From Streptomyces sp. NBC_01591 (lineage in GTDB: Bacteria > Actinomycetota > Actinomycetes > Streptomycetales > Streptomycetaceae), in assembly GCF_035918155.1 (NCBI RefSeq), contig NZ_CP109327.1, positions 8,308,001 to 8,372,000 on the forward strand: a DNA stretch of 64,000 nucleotides. Direction: 5' to 3'. How positions within the stretch are numbered: the stretch's first letter is position 1; each line of letters begins with the position of its first letter. The position numbers were made by a program, and so were the translations under genes. Under the pieces are notes generated by a model. That model made no database searches. It was not told the DNA's origin and was given only the letters and a program-made list of their open reading frames with translations. Positions 18,429 to 27,212 of the stretch are shown piece after piece.

Positions 18429-19801
18429 GGGACGGGCACGGGAGCTGTGAGACACAGTCCGGCTGGTGCCGCCGCGCCGAAACCGTCGTCGACGGCCACC
18501 ACCTCACGCCCTGCCGCGCCCAGCATCGACGCGGCGATCGCCGCCCGCGTCCCGCCCGCGCAGTGCACCCACACGACGCCCGGCGGCACCTCGCCCAGCC
18601 GCCGGGGCAGCTCGTGCAGGGGAATGTGCACCGCTCCCGTGATCGCACCCGCGCGGTGCTCGGAGTTCCTGCGCACATCGAGTACGACCGGGTCCTCGCC
18701 TTGCTCCCGGGCCGCCGTCAGGCCCGCGAAGTCGGACCTGCGCAACGACCGCAGCTCCGTCGACGTGCCAGCCCAGTCCTTGGGACCGCCGGTGGCCGCG
18801 GCGACCGGACGGCCCATGCCGACGCGGGACAGCTCCCGCTGTGCGTGGGCGATGTCGGCGGCGGTGCTCGCCAGGAGAGTGACCGGCTTGCCCCACGGGA
18901 TCAGCCAGGCCAGATATGTCGCGAGCCGGCCCTCGCCCTCGAAGTTGAACGATCCGGCGACATGCCCCTCGGCGAACGCCACCCGGCTGCGCAGGTCCAC
19001 CACCCACTCGCCCGCGGCCAGCCGCCGGGCGATCTCCTCGGCGTCGGCCGGGTCGGGCGGGGTCAGATCGAGCGGAGCCGGTCCCGCGGCATTGGCCGGG
19101 CCCATGTGCGCGTAGTACGCGGGGACATCGTCCAGACCGGCGAGCAGTTCCGCGACAAAGGTGTCCACGTCCTTGACCAGCGCGTCGTTCCGCCCGCGCT
19201 CGTCGCCGATCGTCGTGGCAGACCCCTCGGCCTGCGAGGACGAGCAGAAACTGCCGAAGCCGTGCGTGGGCAGCACGGGCACCGCGTCCGCGAGCTCATC
19301 GGCGAGCCGGTGCACGGAGGCGTGCTGGGCACGGGCCAGTTCGGCGGTGAGCCGGGGCTCCACCAGATCGGGCCGGCCCACACTGCCGATCAGCAGCGAA
19401 CCGCCGGTGAAGGCGGCCACGTCGCGGCCCTCCTCCGTCAGCACGTAGGACGTGTGGTGCGGGGTGTGGCCGGGGGTGGCGAGTGCACGCAGCGCGAGGC
19501 CGTCGTCGACCGGGGTGATGTCACCGTCCGCGACCGGGACGCGGGCGAAGGAGACCTGTGCCGCCGCGGGCACCAGGTAGCGCGCCCCGGTGACGCGGGC
19601 CAGCTCCAGGCCGCCCGTCACATAGTCGTTGTGCAGATGCGTCTCCGCCACCAGGGCGATCCGTACGCCGCGCCGGGCGGCAGCGGCTATGACCCGGTCG
19701 ATGTCGCGCGGCGGGTCCACGACCACGGCGGCCCGCTGCCCGCCCGCCAGATAGCTGCGGTTGCCGAGGCCCGCTGTCTCGATGGTGTCGACGAAGAACA
19801 C
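18425..19801 (-). CDS. Persulfide-dioxygenase-like MBL-fold protein fused to two rhodanese domains (CstB-like)
   Basis: This is a 458-residue fusion. The N-terminal metallo-beta-lactamase fold (about residues 1-240) has HLHND and PGHTPHH, as in ETHE1-type persulfide dioxygenases. Where ETHE1 has FTGD with a metal-binding Asp, this protein reads FTGG. Two rhodanese domains follow; the first lacks Cys in its loop (LLASTAAD), the second has HCAGGTRAA. The order matches CstB, which oxidises persulfides to thiosulfate or sulfite. GTG 19801 is the start; AAGGAG lies upstream of it. Two CstR-type operators precede the gene, and TauE is translationally coupled behind it. Confidence 0.85.
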   Translation of the reverse strand: MFFVDTIETAGLGNRSYLAGGQRAAVVVDPPRDIDRVIAAAARRGVRIALVAETHLHNDYVTGGLELARVTGARYLVPAAAQVSFARVPVADGDITPVDDGLALRALATPGHTPHHTSYVLTEEGRDVAAFTGGSLLIGSVGRPDLVEPRLTAELARAQHASVHRLADELADAVPVLPTHGFGSFCSSSQAEGSATTIGDERGRNDALVKDVDTFVAELLAGLDDVPAYYAHMGPANAAGPAPLDLTPPDPADAEEIARRLAAGEWVVDLRSRVAFAEGHVAGSFNFEGEGRLATYLAWLIPWGKPVTLLASTAADIAHAQRELSRVGMGRPVAAATGGPKDWAGTSTELRSLRRSDFAGLTAAREQGEDPVVLDVRRNSEHRAGAITGAVHIPLHELPRRLGEVPPGVVWVHCAGGTRAAIAASMLGAAGREVVAVDDGFGAAAPAGLCLTAPVPVP

Positions 19802-19825
19802 GACATGGCTCCTTCCGTGATGCTT

Positions 19826-19877
19826 TACCCCGGGGGGTATCTCTGCATCAGATTAACACCAATACCCCAGGGGGTAT
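19826..19877. promoter_or_regulatory. Two CstR/CsoR-family operators (sites 2 and 3)
   Basis: Site 2 is TACCCC-GG-GGGGTA at 19826-19839 and site 3 is ATACCCC-AG-GGGGTAT at 19862-19877, both with the same two-base spacer as site 1 at 17333. Their centres are about 37 bp apart. They lie 25-76 bases upstream of the persulfide-dioxygenase-like gene, reading leftward. Two copies suggest cooperative or tighter repression of this transcript than of the single-site cstR/rhodanese promoter. Confidence 0.85.
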
Positions 19878-19966
19878 TTCTCCCCTCCGGTGAGACGTGC
19901 GCGACGCCGGGGAAGGTGCTCGCGCAACGCGGGGCGGGGTCGATCGCGGGCGGCTAGCCTGCCGAC

Positions 19967-20698
19967 ATGACGGAGCAGCTCGAACCCATGCCCGCGGACT
20001 GGTGTCGCGCCCTCGCCGTGGCCGCGCACCCCGATGACCTGGAGTACGGCTGCGCGGCGGCGATCGCGGGGTGGACCGACGGGGGGCGCGAGATCTCCTA
20101 CCTCCTCGCCACCCGTGGTGAAGCCGGCATCGAAACGCTGGAACCGGAGAAGTGCGCGCCGTTGCGCGAGCGGGAGCAGCGGGCGAGCGCCGCGGTCGTC
20201 GGTGTCTCCACCGTGGAGTTCCTGGATCACCGTGACGGCGTGATCGAGTACGGCCTCCCGCTTCGCCGCGACATCGCCGCGGCCATCCGCAGGCACCGCC
20301 CCGAGCTGGTCATCACGCTCAATCACCGGGACACCTGGGGCGGCGTCGCCTGGAACACCCCCGACCACCGGGCGGTCGGCCGCGCCACTCTGGACGCCGC
20401 CGCCGACGCGGGCAATCGTTGGATCTTTCCGGAACTCGCTGAGTCGGGGCTCCAGCCGTGGAACGGGGTGCGGTGGGTCGCGGTCGCCGGGTCGAACACG
20501 CCCACCCATGCCGTCGACGCGACGGTCGGGCTGGAGCGCTCGGTGAAGTCGCTGCTGGCGCACCGCACGTACATCGAAGGGCTCACGGACGAGGACCCCG
20601 AGGTGTACTGCCGCACCTTCCTGACCGGTCACGCGCGGGCCGAGGGCAAGCGTTTCGGCGGCTGCCCGGCCGTCGCCTTCGAACTCTTCACCCGCTGA
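19967..20698 (+). CDS. PIG-L (LmbE) family deacetylase
   Basis: This is a 243-residue zinc hydrolase. AAHPDDLEYG near residues 23-32 carries the metal-binding His and Asp pair, and TPDHRAVGRAT supplies the third ligand His. The family removes N-acetyl groups from GlcNAc-containing small molecules, including mycothiol and bacillithiol precursors and antibiotic intermediates. It is shorter than MshB (about 300 residues) and has no biosynthetic neighbour, so the substrate is open. The next gene is a GlcNAc-releasing enzyme, but each seems to have its own promoter. Confidence 0.88.
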   Translation: MTEQLEPMPADWCRALAVAAHPDDLEYGCAAAIAGWTDGGREISYLLATRGEAGIETLEPEKCAPLREREQRASAAVVGVSTVEFLDHRDGVIEYGLPLRRDIAAAIRRHRPELVITLNHRDTWGGVAWNTPDHRAVGRATLDAAADAGNRWIFPELAESGLQPWNGVRWVAVAGSNTPTHAVDATVGLERSVKSLLAHRTYIEGLTDEDPEVYCRTFLTGHARAEGKRFGGCPAVAFELFTR

Positions 20699-20798
20699 TT
20701 CCGGTCCGGGATCCGCTCGGCGTTCCGGCTGTGCGTGTTCGATGTCGCGCGTATGCGGGTACCGCTTCGGAAGGTAAAACCGCAGGTCCACGTGTTGA

Positions 20799-20840
20799 TG
20801 TTGTCCAGACCATTGACATGCAAGCGCCACGATGTTGAAT
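20799..20840 (+). promoter_or_regulatory. Promoter with DasR-like (dre) operator for the GH84 gene
   Basis: TGTTGTCCAGACCATT at 20799-20814 resembles the DasR-responsive element ACTGGTCTAGACCACT (11 of 16 by eye) and the TGGTCCAGACC repeat of Streptomyces chitinase promoters. TTGACA at 20813-20818 overlaps its right end, and TTGAAT at 20835-20840 is a possible -10 after 16 bases. A repressor bound here would block the promoter, which suits a GlcNAc-releasing enzyme controlled by glucosamine-6-phosphate through DasR. Confidence 0.6.
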
Positions 20841-20894
20841 TCGGTGTTGTTCTGCTGCGCGACTCCGGTGACTTGAGTGATCAATGGAGGACCT

Positions 20895-23579
20895 GTGACG
20901 CCTCGCCCACCCCGTCTCGCCGCGCTCGGCACCGCGGCGACCCTGCTCGTCGGCGGTCTGCTGACCGCCGTGCCGCCCGCCCAGGCGGCCGACAGCACCC
21001 GCGCCGCCACCCCGACGACGGCCGCGGACGGCCGGCCGGCCCCGGCCATCACGCCGACCCCGCAGTCCGTGAAGCCCCGGGCCGACCGGATCACCATCAG
21101 CCCGACCGTCACCCTGGTGGCGGGCAAGACCTCCGACGAGTCCGCCATGCAGGTCGTGGAGAGCGCGCTGCGCCGGGCCGGCGCCCAGCGCGTCGTACGC
21201 GCCGAGAGACCCGCCCGGAGCGGGCTCACGGTCCATGTCGGTGACTCCGCCGCGCTCGCCGCGCAGCGGATCGACGGCCCGTCCGCGCTGCCCGCCGACG
21301 GCTATGTGCTCGGCATCGGCGCCGAGCGCATCGTCCTCGCGGGCAAGGACACCACGGGCACGTACTACGCGGCGCAGACGCTGCGTCAGATCCTGCCGCA
21401 GGCGAAGCATCCGGGGGCCGGGGTCGCCGGACTCGCGGTGCGCGACTGGCCCGGCACCGCGCTGCGCGGTGTCATCGAAGGCTTCTACGGCACTCCGTGG
21501 TCGCACGAGGCGCGGCTCGACCAGCTCGACTACTACGGCGAGCACAAGATGAACATCTACGTGTACTCGCCGAAGGACGACGCGTATCTCCGAGCGAAGT
21601 GGCGCGACGCCTACCCGGCCGACCAGCTGGACCGGATCAAGGAGCTCGCGGACCGGGCCGCGCAGCGGCATGTGGAGTTCACGTACGCGCTCTCGCCCGG
21701 CCTCTCCGTCTGCTACAGCTCGGACGCGGACGCCAAGGCGCTCGTCGACAAGTTCCAGACCATCTGGGACATCGGTGTACGTACCTTCGCCGTGCCGCTC
21801 GACGACATCAGCTACACCGACTGGAACTGCGCCGAGGACAAGGCGAAGTGGGGGACCGGTGGCGGTGCGGCGGGCGCGGCGCAGGCGCATCTGCTCAACC
21901 GGGTCAACAAGGAGTTCATCGCGACCCACCCGGGTGCCCAGCCGCTCCAGATGGTCCCGACCGAGTACTACAACGTCTCCGCCTCGCCGTACAAGAAGGC
22001 GCTGTCCCAGCAGCTCGACCCCAATGTCCTGGTCGAGTGGACGGGCGTCGGAGTCGTCGCGCCGACCATGACCGTCGCCCAGGCGGAGGCCGCCCGCACG
22101 GTCTTCGGTCATCCGATCCTGACCTGGGACAACTACCCGGTCAACGACTACGCGACGAACCGGCTGCTGCTCGGCCCGTTCAGCGGTCGGGAGAAGGGCC
22201 TGCCCGGCAAGCTGGCCGGGATCACGGCGAACCCGATGATCCAGCCGTACGCCTCGAAGATCGCGCTGTACACCGTCGCCGACTACGCGTGGAACGACGC
22301 CGCGTACGACCCCCGCACCTCATGGGGCGAGGGGCTGAAGGAGTATGCGGGCGGCGACCCGCGCACCCAGAAGGCACTGCGGGCCTTCGCCGACGCGAAC
22401 TACAGCTCGGCCCTCAACAAGGACCAGGCCCCCGAACTGGCGGCGGAGTTCGCCCGCTACTGGAAGTCCGGTGACGCCGCCCGGCTCACCTCGGTGCTCG
22501 GCGCGCTCGGCTCGGCCCCCGGCCGGCTGCGCGACGGCCTTCCGGACCGCGGCTTCATCGCCGACGCCGGCCCCTGGCTGGACGCGACCGGGTCCTGGGC
22601 CACCGCCGCCCGTAACGCCCTGCGCATGGTCGAGGCGGCCCGCGCCGGAAAGGGCGCGCAGGCCTGGGAGTTGCGGCAGCAGTTGCCCGCGCAGGTCACC
22701 GCGGCGAAGTCCTTCACCTACACCGGGCTCGACGGACGCAGGGTGCCGGTCCTCGTCGGCGACGGCGTCCTGGACCGGTTCATCGACGCGGCGAACGCCG
22801 AGCACGACCGGATACTCGGCATGAGCGGCAGGCCCACGGCCTCGACGGACCTGGGCACCTACCAGAGCAACACCGTCGCCCGGATGCTGGACGGCGACGA
22901 CTCCACGTACTTCTGGAGCGACGGGGCGCCCGCCGCGGGCGACGGGATCACCGTGGACCTCGGCCGGGTCCGTGACATCGGCTCCGTCACCCTCGCGATG
23001 GGCAAGCCCGGCAGCAGCGAGGACTACCTCCACCAAGGGGTGCTCGAGTACTCGGCCGACGGACAGAACTGGCAGCAGCTCGCCGCCTTCTCCGGAAAGC
23101 CGGACGTCACCGCGACCGCGCCCGCCGGAACGAAGGCGCGCTACATGCGGGCACGGGCGACCGCGGGCCAGGACAACTGGCTCGTCGTACGGGAGTTCAG
23201 CGTCCCGACGGATGACGGCGCGGTGGCCGGAGGGCCGCCCGCCGCGGCCGGATCCTCGCTGCGCGCGGCGTCTGACGGGGACCCGGGCACCGTCTACCGG
23301 GCGGCCCGCGCCCCGGAGGCCGGGGAGACGCTGGAGCTGGGGCTCGTCGCCGCGCGTGACGTGCCTTCCGTCACCGTCCTGCAGTCGGCCGGGTCCGCTG
23401 CCCGCGCCGACATCCAGCTGCGCGGGACCGACGGCAAGTGGCAGACCGTCGGCGCGCTCGACGGCCCGTACACCCGGGTCGACACGGCGGGCCGCACGGC
23501 CGACGCGGTGCGGCTCGCCTGGCGCGAAGGGTCGGCGGCACCGCAGATCGCGGAGGTGGTGGTGGCCGGCCAGGGCTGA
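20895..23579 (+). CDS. Secreted GH84 beta-N-acetylglucosaminidase with C-terminal F5/8-type domain
   Basis: This is an 894-residue protein: a signal peptide ending near AQAAD (about residue 33), an N-terminal mixed domain (about 55-185), the GH84 catalytic domain starting at RGVIEGFYGTPWSHEARL, and a discoidin/F5-8C-like domain in the last third (VTLAMGKPGSSEDYLHQGVL). The paired catalytic Asp of substrate-assisted GH84 enzymes are Asp303-Asp304 in VPLDDISY. It should release GlcNAc from glycoproteins, hyaluronan or chitin fragments outside the cell. GTG 20895 was chosen for its GGAGG four bases upstream. Confidence 0.92.
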   Translation: MTPRPPRLAALGTAATLLVGGLLTAVPPAQAADSTRAATPTTAADGRPAPAITPTPQSVKPRADRITISPTVTLVAGKTSDESAMQVVESALRRAGAQRVVRAERPARSGLTVHVGDSAALAAQRIDGPSALPADGYVLGIGAERIVLAGKDTTGTYYAAQTLRQILPQAKHPGAGVAGLAVRDWPGTALRGVIEGFYGTPWSHEARLDQLDYYGEHKMNIYVYSPKDDAYLRAKWRDAYPADQLDRIKELADRAAQRHVEFTYALSPGLSVCYSSDADAKALVDKFQTIWDIGVRTFAVPLDDISYTDWNCAEDKAKWGTGGGAAGAAQAHLLNRVNKEFIATHPGAQPLQMVPTEYYNVSASPYKKALSQQLDPNVLVEWTGVGVVAPTMTVAQAEAARTVFGHPILTWDNYPVNDYATNRLLLGPFSGREKGLPGKLAGITANPMIQPYASKIALYTVADYAWNDAAYDPRTSWGEGLKEYAGGDPRTQKALRAFADANYSSALNKDQAPELAAEFARYWKSGDAARLTSVLGALGSAPGRLRDGLPDRGFIADAGPWLDATGSWATAARNALRMVEAARAGKGAQAWELRQQLPAQVTAAKSFTYTGLDGRRVPVLVGDGVLDRFIDAANAEHDRILGMSGRPTASTDLGTYQSNTVARMLDGDDSTYFWSDGAPAAGDGITVDLGRVRDIGSVTLAMGKPGSSEDYLHQGVLEYSADGQNWQQLAAFSGKPDVTATAPAGTKARYMRARATAGQDNWLVVREFSVPTDDGAVAGGPPAAAGSSLRAASDGDPGTVYRAARAPEAGETLELGLVAARDVPSVTVLQSAGSAARADIQLRGTDGKWQTVGALDGPYTRVDTAGRTADAVRLAWREGSAAPQIAEVVVAGQG

Positions 23580-23598
23580 CGCCCGCACGAACCGTCCC

Positions 23599-23641
23599 GC
23601 GCCCGGTCCGGTCCGAAGCCTCTTCGGACCGGACCGGGCGC
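23599..23641. terminator. Strong hairpin terminator after the GH84 gene
   Basis: Twenty-base perfectly complementary arms (23599-23618 and 23622-23641) flank a three-base loop. It starts 20 bases after the GH84 stop and is the longest perfect stem seen in the window. Confidence 0.85.
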
Positions 23642-23756
23642 ACCCATGTCCGGGTCCGGCCGAAACCGGTGCCGGCAGGTTGTTCCCAGAGGAGCAAGCG
23701 ACTGCTTAGTATGCGCCGGAGCAGTGGTAATGCCGACAGTGTTGTGGAGGCCCCTC

Positions 23757-24725
23757 ATGCAGGCATGGCGAGTGCACCGGAACGGCGAGCCGAGCGAGGT
23801 GATGCGGCTGGAGGAGACGGACAGGCCCATGCCCGGCGACGGGCAGGTGCTCGTCGAGGTGCTCGCGGCGAACATCAACTTCCCCGACGCGCTGCTCTGC
23901 CGGGGCCAGTACCAGGTGCGGCCGCCGCTGCCCTTCACCCCCGGCGTGGAGATCTGCGGCCGGACGGCGGACGGGCGGCGGGTGCTCGCCACCCCCACCC
24001 TGCCGAACGGCGGGTTCGCCGAGTACGTCGTCGCGGACGAGGCGGCGCTGCTGCCCGCCCCGGACGCCCTGGACGACGCCGAGGCCGCCGCCCTGCACAT
24101 CGGCTACCAGACGGGGTGGTTCGGCCTGCACCGCAGGGCGCACCTCCGCGCGGGCGAGACCCTGCTGGTCCATGCGGCGGCCGGTGGGGTCGGCAGCGCC
24201 GCCGTCCAGCTCGGCAGGGCCGCCGGAGCCACCGTCATCGGCGTGGTCGGGGGCCCGGAGAAGGCCAGGACCGCCACCGGGCTCGGCTGCGACCTGGTCA
24301 TCGACCGCCACAGCGAGGACATCGTCGCCGCGGTCAAGGAAGCCACCGGCGGACGCGGCGCCGACGTGGTGTACGACCCGGTCGGCGGCGACGCCTACGC
24401 CAAGTCCGTCAAGTGCATCGCCTTCGAGGGCCGGGTGATCGTCGTCGGCTTCGCGAGCGGCATCATCCCCACCCCGGCGCTGAACCACGCACTGGTCAAG
24501 AACTACTCGATCGTCGGACTCCACTGGGGCCTGTACAACACCAAGGACCCGGCCGCCGTCCGGGCCTGCCACGACGAACTCACCCGGCTTGCCGCGCAGG
24601 GTGTCGTCAAACCGCTGGTCAGCGAACGAGTCGGGCTGGCCGGGGCCGCGGCGGCCGTCCAGCGGGTCGCCGACGGCACCAGCACCGGCCGGATCGTCGT
24701 CCTCCCGTCAGGAGCCGCCCGATGA
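23757..24725 (+). CDS. Zinc-independent MDR-family NADPH:quinone oxidoreductase
   Basis: This is a 322-residue medium-chain reductase. The opening MQAWRVHRNGEPSEVMRLEE, the substrate loop ANINFPDALLCRGQYQ and the nucleotide-binding HAAAGGVGSAAVQLGRAAGA are those of the quinone oxidoreductase branch; the catalytic-zinc Cys/His set of alcohol dehydrogenases is absent. ATG 23757 was chosen because homology starts there and GGAGG precedes it. The stop overlaps the first acyl-CoA dehydrogenase (ATGA), so it belongs to a three-gene fatty-acyl or related CoA-ester catabolic operon. Confidence 0.87.
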   Translation: MQAWRVHRNGEPSEVMRLEETDRPMPGDGQVLVEVLAANINFPDALLCRGQYQVRPPLPFTPGVEICGRTADGRRVLATPTLPNGGFAEYVVADEAALLPAPDALDDAEAAALHIGYQTGWFGLHRRAHLRAGETLLVHAAAGGVGSAAVQLGRAAGATVIGVVGGPEKARTATGLGCDLVIDRHSEDIVAAVKEATGGRGADVVYDPVGGDAYAKSVKCIAFEGRVIVVGFASGIIPTPALNHALVKNYSIVGLHWGLYNTKDPAAVRACHDELTRLAAQGVVKPLVSERVGLAGAAAAVQRVADGTSTGRIVVLPSGAAR

Positions 24726-25909
24726 CCGCACCCGACGCGGCCGAACTCCGCCGCCGCACCCAGGACCTGCTCGCCGCACACCCCCCGGCCACCACCGGCC
24801 GCACCGAATTCCTCAAGGCCCGCTTCGACGCCGGACTGGCCTGGGTGCACTACCCGGCCGGCCTCGGCGGCCTCGACGCGCCGCGCTCCCTGCAACCCGT
24901 CGTCGACGCCGAACTCGCCGCGGCGGGCGCCCCCGACAACGACCCGCGCCGGATCGGGATCGGCCTCGGCATGGCCGCCCCCACCATCCTCGGCTACGGC
25001 ACCGACGAGCAGAAGCAGCGCTTCCTGCGGCCGTTGTGGGTCGGCGAGGAGGTCTGGTGCCAGCTCTTCAGCGAACCGGGCGCCGGCTCCGACCTCGCGG
25101 CCCTCGGCACCCGCGCCGTCCGCGACGGCGAGGACTGGGTGGTCGACGGACAGAAGGTCTGGACGTCCAGCGCCCATCTGGCCCGCTGGGCGATCCTCAT
25201 CGCCCGCACCGACCCGGACCTGCCCAAGCACCGTGGCATCAGCTACTTCATCTGCGACATGACCGACCCCGGCGTCGAGGTCCGGCCGCTGCGCCAGATC
25301 ACCGGCGAGGCCGAGTTCAACGAGGTCTTCCTGACCGGCGTACGCATCCCCGACAGCAGGCGCCTCGGCCCGGTCGGCGAGGGCTGGAAGGTCGCGCAGA
25401 CCACGCTGATGAACGAGCGGGTCTCCATCGGCGGGGCGCGTATCCCGCGCGAGGGCGGCATGATCGGCCCGGTCGCCCGCACCTGGCGCGAACGCCCCGA
25501 ACTGCGCACCCACGACCTTCATCAGCGCCTGCTGACCCTCTGGGTCGAGGCCGAGGTGGCCAGGCTCACCGGCACCCGGCTGCGCCAGCAGCTCGTCGCC
25601 GGACAGCCCGGCCCCGAAGGCTCCGGGATGAAGCTCGCCTTCGCCCGGCTCAACCAGGAGATCAGCGGCCTGGAAGTCGAACTGCTCGGCGAGGAAGGGC
25701 TGTTGTACGGCGACTGGACCATGCGCCGGCCGGAGCTCGTCGACTTCACCGGCCGCGACGCCGGCTACCGCTATCTCCGCTCCAAGGGCAACTCCATCGA
25801 GGGCGGCACCAGCGAGGTGCTGCTCAACATCGTTGCCGAGCGCGTCCTCGGCCTGCCCGCCGAGCCGCGCAACGACAAGGACGTCGCCTGGAAGGACCTG
25901 GCCCGATGA
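24722..25909 (+). CDS. Acyl-CoA dehydrogenase, first of a pair
   Basis: This is a 395-residue flavoenzyme. The FAD-binding WCQLFSEPGAGSDLAALGTR and GQKVWTSSAHLARWAIL segments and the C-terminal YLRSKGNSIEGGTSEVLLNI are characteristic. The Glu in IEGGTSE is at the position typical for the active member of FadE-type pairs. ATG 24722 overlaps the upstream reductase stop, and its own stop overlaps the start of the second dehydrogenase (ATGA). Paired unequal ACADs in actinobacteria often form heterotetramers acting on bulky or branched acyl-CoAs. Confidence 0.9.
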   Translation: MTAPDAAELRRRTQDLLAAHPPATTGRTEFLKARFDAGLAWVHYPAGLGGLDAPRSLQPVVDAELAAAGAPDNDPRRIGIGLGMAAPTILGYGTDEQKQRFLRPLWVGEEVWCQLFSEPGAGSDLAALGTRAVRDGEDWVVDGQKVWTSSAHLARWAILIARTDPDLPKHRGISYFICDMTDPGVEVRPLRQITGEAEFNEVFLTGVRIPDSRRLGPVGEGWKVAQTTLMNERVSIGGARIPREGGMIGPVARTWRERPELRTHDLHQRLLTLWVEAEVARLTGTRLRQQLVAGQPGPEGSGMKLAFARLNQEISGLEVELLGEEGLLYGDWTMRRPELVDFTGRDAGYRYLRSKGNSIEGGTSEVLLNIVAERVLGLPAEPRNDKDVAWKDLAR

Positions 25910-27036
25910 GCGCACCGACCGAAGAGACCCACGCGCCCGATCTGCTGTACTCGGAGGCCGAGGAGGACCTGCGGGCAGCGGTCCGTTCACTGCTCGCCGA
26001 CCGGAGCGACGCGCCGACGGTGCTGGCCCGCGTCGAGTCCGACACGCCGTACGACCCGCACCTCTGGAAGGCCCTCGCGGCCGACATCGGCACCGCCGGG
26101 CTGCTGGTGCCGGAGAAGCTCGGCGGGCAGGGCGCGAGCCATCGTGAGGCCGCGGTGGTGCTGGAGGAGCTGGGCCGCGGCGTCACGCCCGCGCCCTATC
26201 TGACCAGTGCGGTCGTCGCCACGGAGACGCTCCTCGCGCTGGGCGCGCCGGACGGGCCGGTCGCCGGACTCCTCGGCGACCTCGCCGAGGGCCGCAAGGT
26301 CGCGGCGCTCGCCGTGCCGTTCACCGCCTCGACGCCCGACGCCGCACAGCCCTCCGGTGTCGTGGCCGGCCGGGTGACGGGGGCCGTGACCGGCGTCGCC
26401 GACGCGGCCGCCGCCGATGTGCTGCTGGTGCCCACGACCGACGGCCTGTACGCGGTCGAGGCGGGCGCCGAAGGGGTTGCCGTCGAGCCGCTCGTACCGC
26501 TCGACCTGACCCGCCCGCTTGCCACCGTCACCCTCGACGGGGCCGCCGGAACCCGGCTGGCCGACGGCGCGTCCGCGGTCGCCGCCGTGCGCCGAGGGCT
26601 GCTGGCGGGCGCCGGACTGCTCGCCTCCGAACAGCTCGGACTCGCCGAGTGGTGTCTGACCGAGACGGTCCGGTACACCCGTGAACGGCACCAGTTCAAC
26701 CGGCCGGTCGGCTCGTTCCAGGCTCTCAAGCACCGCATGGCGCAGCTCTGGCTGGAGGTCGTGTCGGCCCGCGCCGCCGCACGGAACGCCGCGGACGCCC
26801 TCGCGACCGGCAGCCCCGACACGCCGCTGGCGGTGGCCGTCGCGCAGGCGTACTGCTCCGGGGTCGCCGTGCACGCCGCGGAGGAGTGCGTTCAGCTGCA
26901 CGGCGGCATCGGCATGACCTGGGAGCACCCGGCACATCTGTATCTCAAGCGTGCCAAGGCCGACTCGATCGCGTACGGCACGGCCGGGCGGCACCGCGAG
27001 ACCATCGCCGAACTCGTGGAACTGCCCGCACCGTAA
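25906..27036 (+). CDS. Acyl-CoA dehydrogenase, second of a pair
   Basis: This is a 376-residue ACAD-fold protein. It has the helical N-terminal domain with GLLVPEKLGGQGASHREAAV, and the C-terminal HQFNRPVGSFQALKHRMAQL and CVQLHGGIGMTWEHPAHLY. These are features of the divergent partner subunit of two-component FadE enzymes; the central FAD-binding region is degenerate compared with the first copy. Translationally coupled to it, it probably contributes structure and part of the FAD site. A hairpin follows the gene. Confidence 0.88.
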   Translation: MSAPTEETHAPDLLYSEAEEDLRAAVRSLLADRSDAPTVLARVESDTPYDPHLWKALAADIGTAGLLVPEKLGGQGASHREAAVVLEELGRGVTPAPYLTSAVVATETLLALGAPDGPVAGLLGDLAEGRKVAALAVPFTASTPDAAQPSGVVAGRVTGAVTGVADAAAADVLLVPTTDGLYAVEAGAEGVAVEPLVPLDLTRPLATVTLDGAAGTRLADGASAVAAVRRGLLAGAGLLASEQLGLAEWCLTETVRYTRERHQFNRPVGSFQALKHRMAQLWLEVVSARAAARNAADALATGSPDTPLAVAVAQAYCSGVAVHAAEECVQLHGGIGMTWEHPAHLYLKRAKADSIAYGTAGRHRETIAELVELPAP

Positions 27037-27075
27037 CGACGGGGGAAGGAACACCCCGCGGAACTGCGGGACTTG

Positions 27076-27109
27076 GGAGCGGAGGTGCGTGAACGCGCGC
27101 CTCCGCTCC
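27076..27109. terminator. Hairpin terminator after the acyl-CoA dehydrogenase operon
   Basis: Ten-base complementary arms (GGAGCGGAGG at 27076-27085, complement at 27100-27109) with further pairing inside the loop. It lies 40 bases after the second dehydrogenase stop and ahead of the nickel-type operon promoter. Confidence 0.75.
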
Positions 27110-27155
27110 TCGCTTTCTCTGTCCGGCGGGGTACCGGGCACCCCTTTACCTGCTG

Positions 27156-27178
27156 TTTAATTGCGACTGATTCGCAAT
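27156..27178 (+). promoter_or_regulatory. Nur-box-like inverted repeat and -10 region of the nik operon
   Basis: ATTGCGA at 27160-27166 and TCGCAAT at 27172-27178 are perfect seven-base inverted arms around CTGAT. The pattern TTGCnA-N5-TnGCAA is the one described for Nur, the nickel-responsive Fur-family repressor of Streptomyces. TTTAAT at 27156-27161 is a possible -10 hexamer overlapped by the repeat. It lies 35 bases before the first gene of an ABC importer of nickel/peptide class. Confidence 0.7.
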
Positions 27179-27212
27179 AACATCTGATCTTCAGTAAAGG
27201 GATGTGCAGAGT

